Assembly (NCBI GenBank): GCA_902773995.1
Contig: CACYGL010000001.1
Location: forward strand, 124,001-188,000
DNA length: 64,000 nt
Direction: 5' to 3'
DNA from: an uncultured Coriobacteriaceae bacterium
Lineage (GTDB): Bacteria > Actinomycetota > Coriobacteriia > Coriobacteriales > Atopobiaceae
The notes beneath the pieces were generated by a model that saw only the letters and a program-made list of their open reading frames with translations, was not told the DNA's origin and searched no databases. This document shows positions 63,733-64,000 of the stretch, in pieces (within the stretch, counting starts at the first letter, position 1; each line of letters starts with the position of its first letter). The position numbers were made by a program, and so were the translations under genes.

Positions 63733-64000
63733 CTACTCCCCTTCTACTACAGAACCGTCGTTGCCGGGCCGTTGTGAATCATGGCCCTCCCCCATCGCCC
63801 GGTGCGCAAGCTCCCACTCTTCCGCAGAGAGACCGGCACCGTCAAGCAAGTCGGGGCGCCAGCGGGCAGTGCGCTCGATGGCGCTTTTCCTACGCCAGGC
63901 GTTCACCGCTCCGTGGTCGCCGGAGAGAAGGACCTCAGGCACGCGTTGCCCATCATAGTCCGCCGGGCGCGTGTACTGAGCGTACTCGAGCAGTCCATCC
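63733..64000 (-). CDS. trmD: tRNA (guanine-N1)-methyltransferase, N terminus beyond window
   Basis: Only the last 88 or so residues are present; the gene continues past base 64000. YTRPADYDGQRVPEVLLSGDHG and the basic helix WRRKSAIERT are TrmD hallmarks (C-terminal domain that binds tRNA). It methylates G37 in tRNAs with a G36. The short acidic tail after WELAHRAMGEG extends past the usual end. Confidence 0.93.
   Translation of the reverse strand, partial: DGLLEYAQYTRPADYDGQRVPEVLLSGDHGAVNAWRRKSAIERTARWRPDLLDGAGLSAEEWELAHRAMGEGHDSQRPGNDGSVVEGE

Noticed and set aside
1-64000. CRISPR array or defence island
   Set aside because: No regularly spaced long repeats, no cas genes, and no recognisable restriction, toxin-antitoxin or retron genes were seen.

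Overview
The window is gene-dense, GC-rich DNA with 61 protein genes (60 apparently intact or cut only by the window edges, one frameshifted) and 3 tRNA genes. All but two of the genes lie on the minus strand, mostly in long overlapping runs typical of translationally coupled operons. The gene set (MEP-pathway isoprenoid genes, two-subunit GlyQ/GlyS, TrmFO, pyruvate phosphate dikinase with a DUF299 neighbour, an anaerobic-type glycerol-3-phosphate dehydrogenase trio, HypB) fits an anaerobic actinobacterium of the class Coriobacteriia, perhaps Olsenella/Atopobium-like. That placement is inferred from gene content; no rRNA gene is present.

Layout. 1-2044: a truncated Fe-S/FAD oxidoreductase and hypB. 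2318-5105: small metabolic genes, including the only two plus-strand genes (an HD phosphohydrolase and a 66-residue Cys-rich protein). 5106-8226: a three-gene glpA/glpB-like/DUF1667 redox operon. 8531-12144: a heterodimeric ABC exporter with a dyad upstream. 12256-16920: uup, nfo, coaBC and a zinc-ribbon coiled-coil protein. 16956-31769: a long run of core genes (cysteine desulfurase, rpe, gpsA, plsY, der, a DUF512 protein, ispH, plsC, cmk, a histidine phosphatase, rluB, scpB, scpA, a site-2 protease, a frameshifted membrane gene and an ABC-F gene). 31770-35689: a VOC protein, tRNA-Val, an OatA-like acyltransferase, a small membrane protein, two tRNAs, and the two most structured intergenic regions. 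35690-54315: an FMN dehydrogenase, proS, then ispG-rseP-dxr-cdsA-uppS-frr-pyrH, tsf-rpsB, xerC-trmFO-dprA-comM-yraN, rnhB and rplS. 54462-64000: a DUF6273 exported protein, dgt, ppdK, a half-length DUF299 gene, glyS, glyQ, lepB and the end of trmD.

How the genes work together. PlsY, PlsC, GpsA and CdsA take glycerol-3-phosphate to CDP-diacylglycerol. Dxr, IspG, IspH and UppS make the undecaprenyl carrier for the envelope. RpsB, Tsf, Frr, RplS, ProS, GlyQS and TrmD serve translation. ScpA/ScpB, XerC, DprA, ComM, RnhB and Nfo handle chromosome segregation and repair.

I found no CRISPR array, prophage or obvious defence island. The observations most worth a second look are a 21-bp-phased operator-like repeat ahead of the ABC-F gene (31843-31913), an 18-bp stem element at 35568-35638, a DUF299 protein lacking its catalytic half next to ppdK, an RseP homologue with an inserted HTH-like segment, a single-base frameshift in a small membrane gene, and a tRNA-Ala with an unusual 3' end. 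Most minus-strand starts were set by Shine-Dalgarno (SD) position; GTG and TTG starts are frequent.
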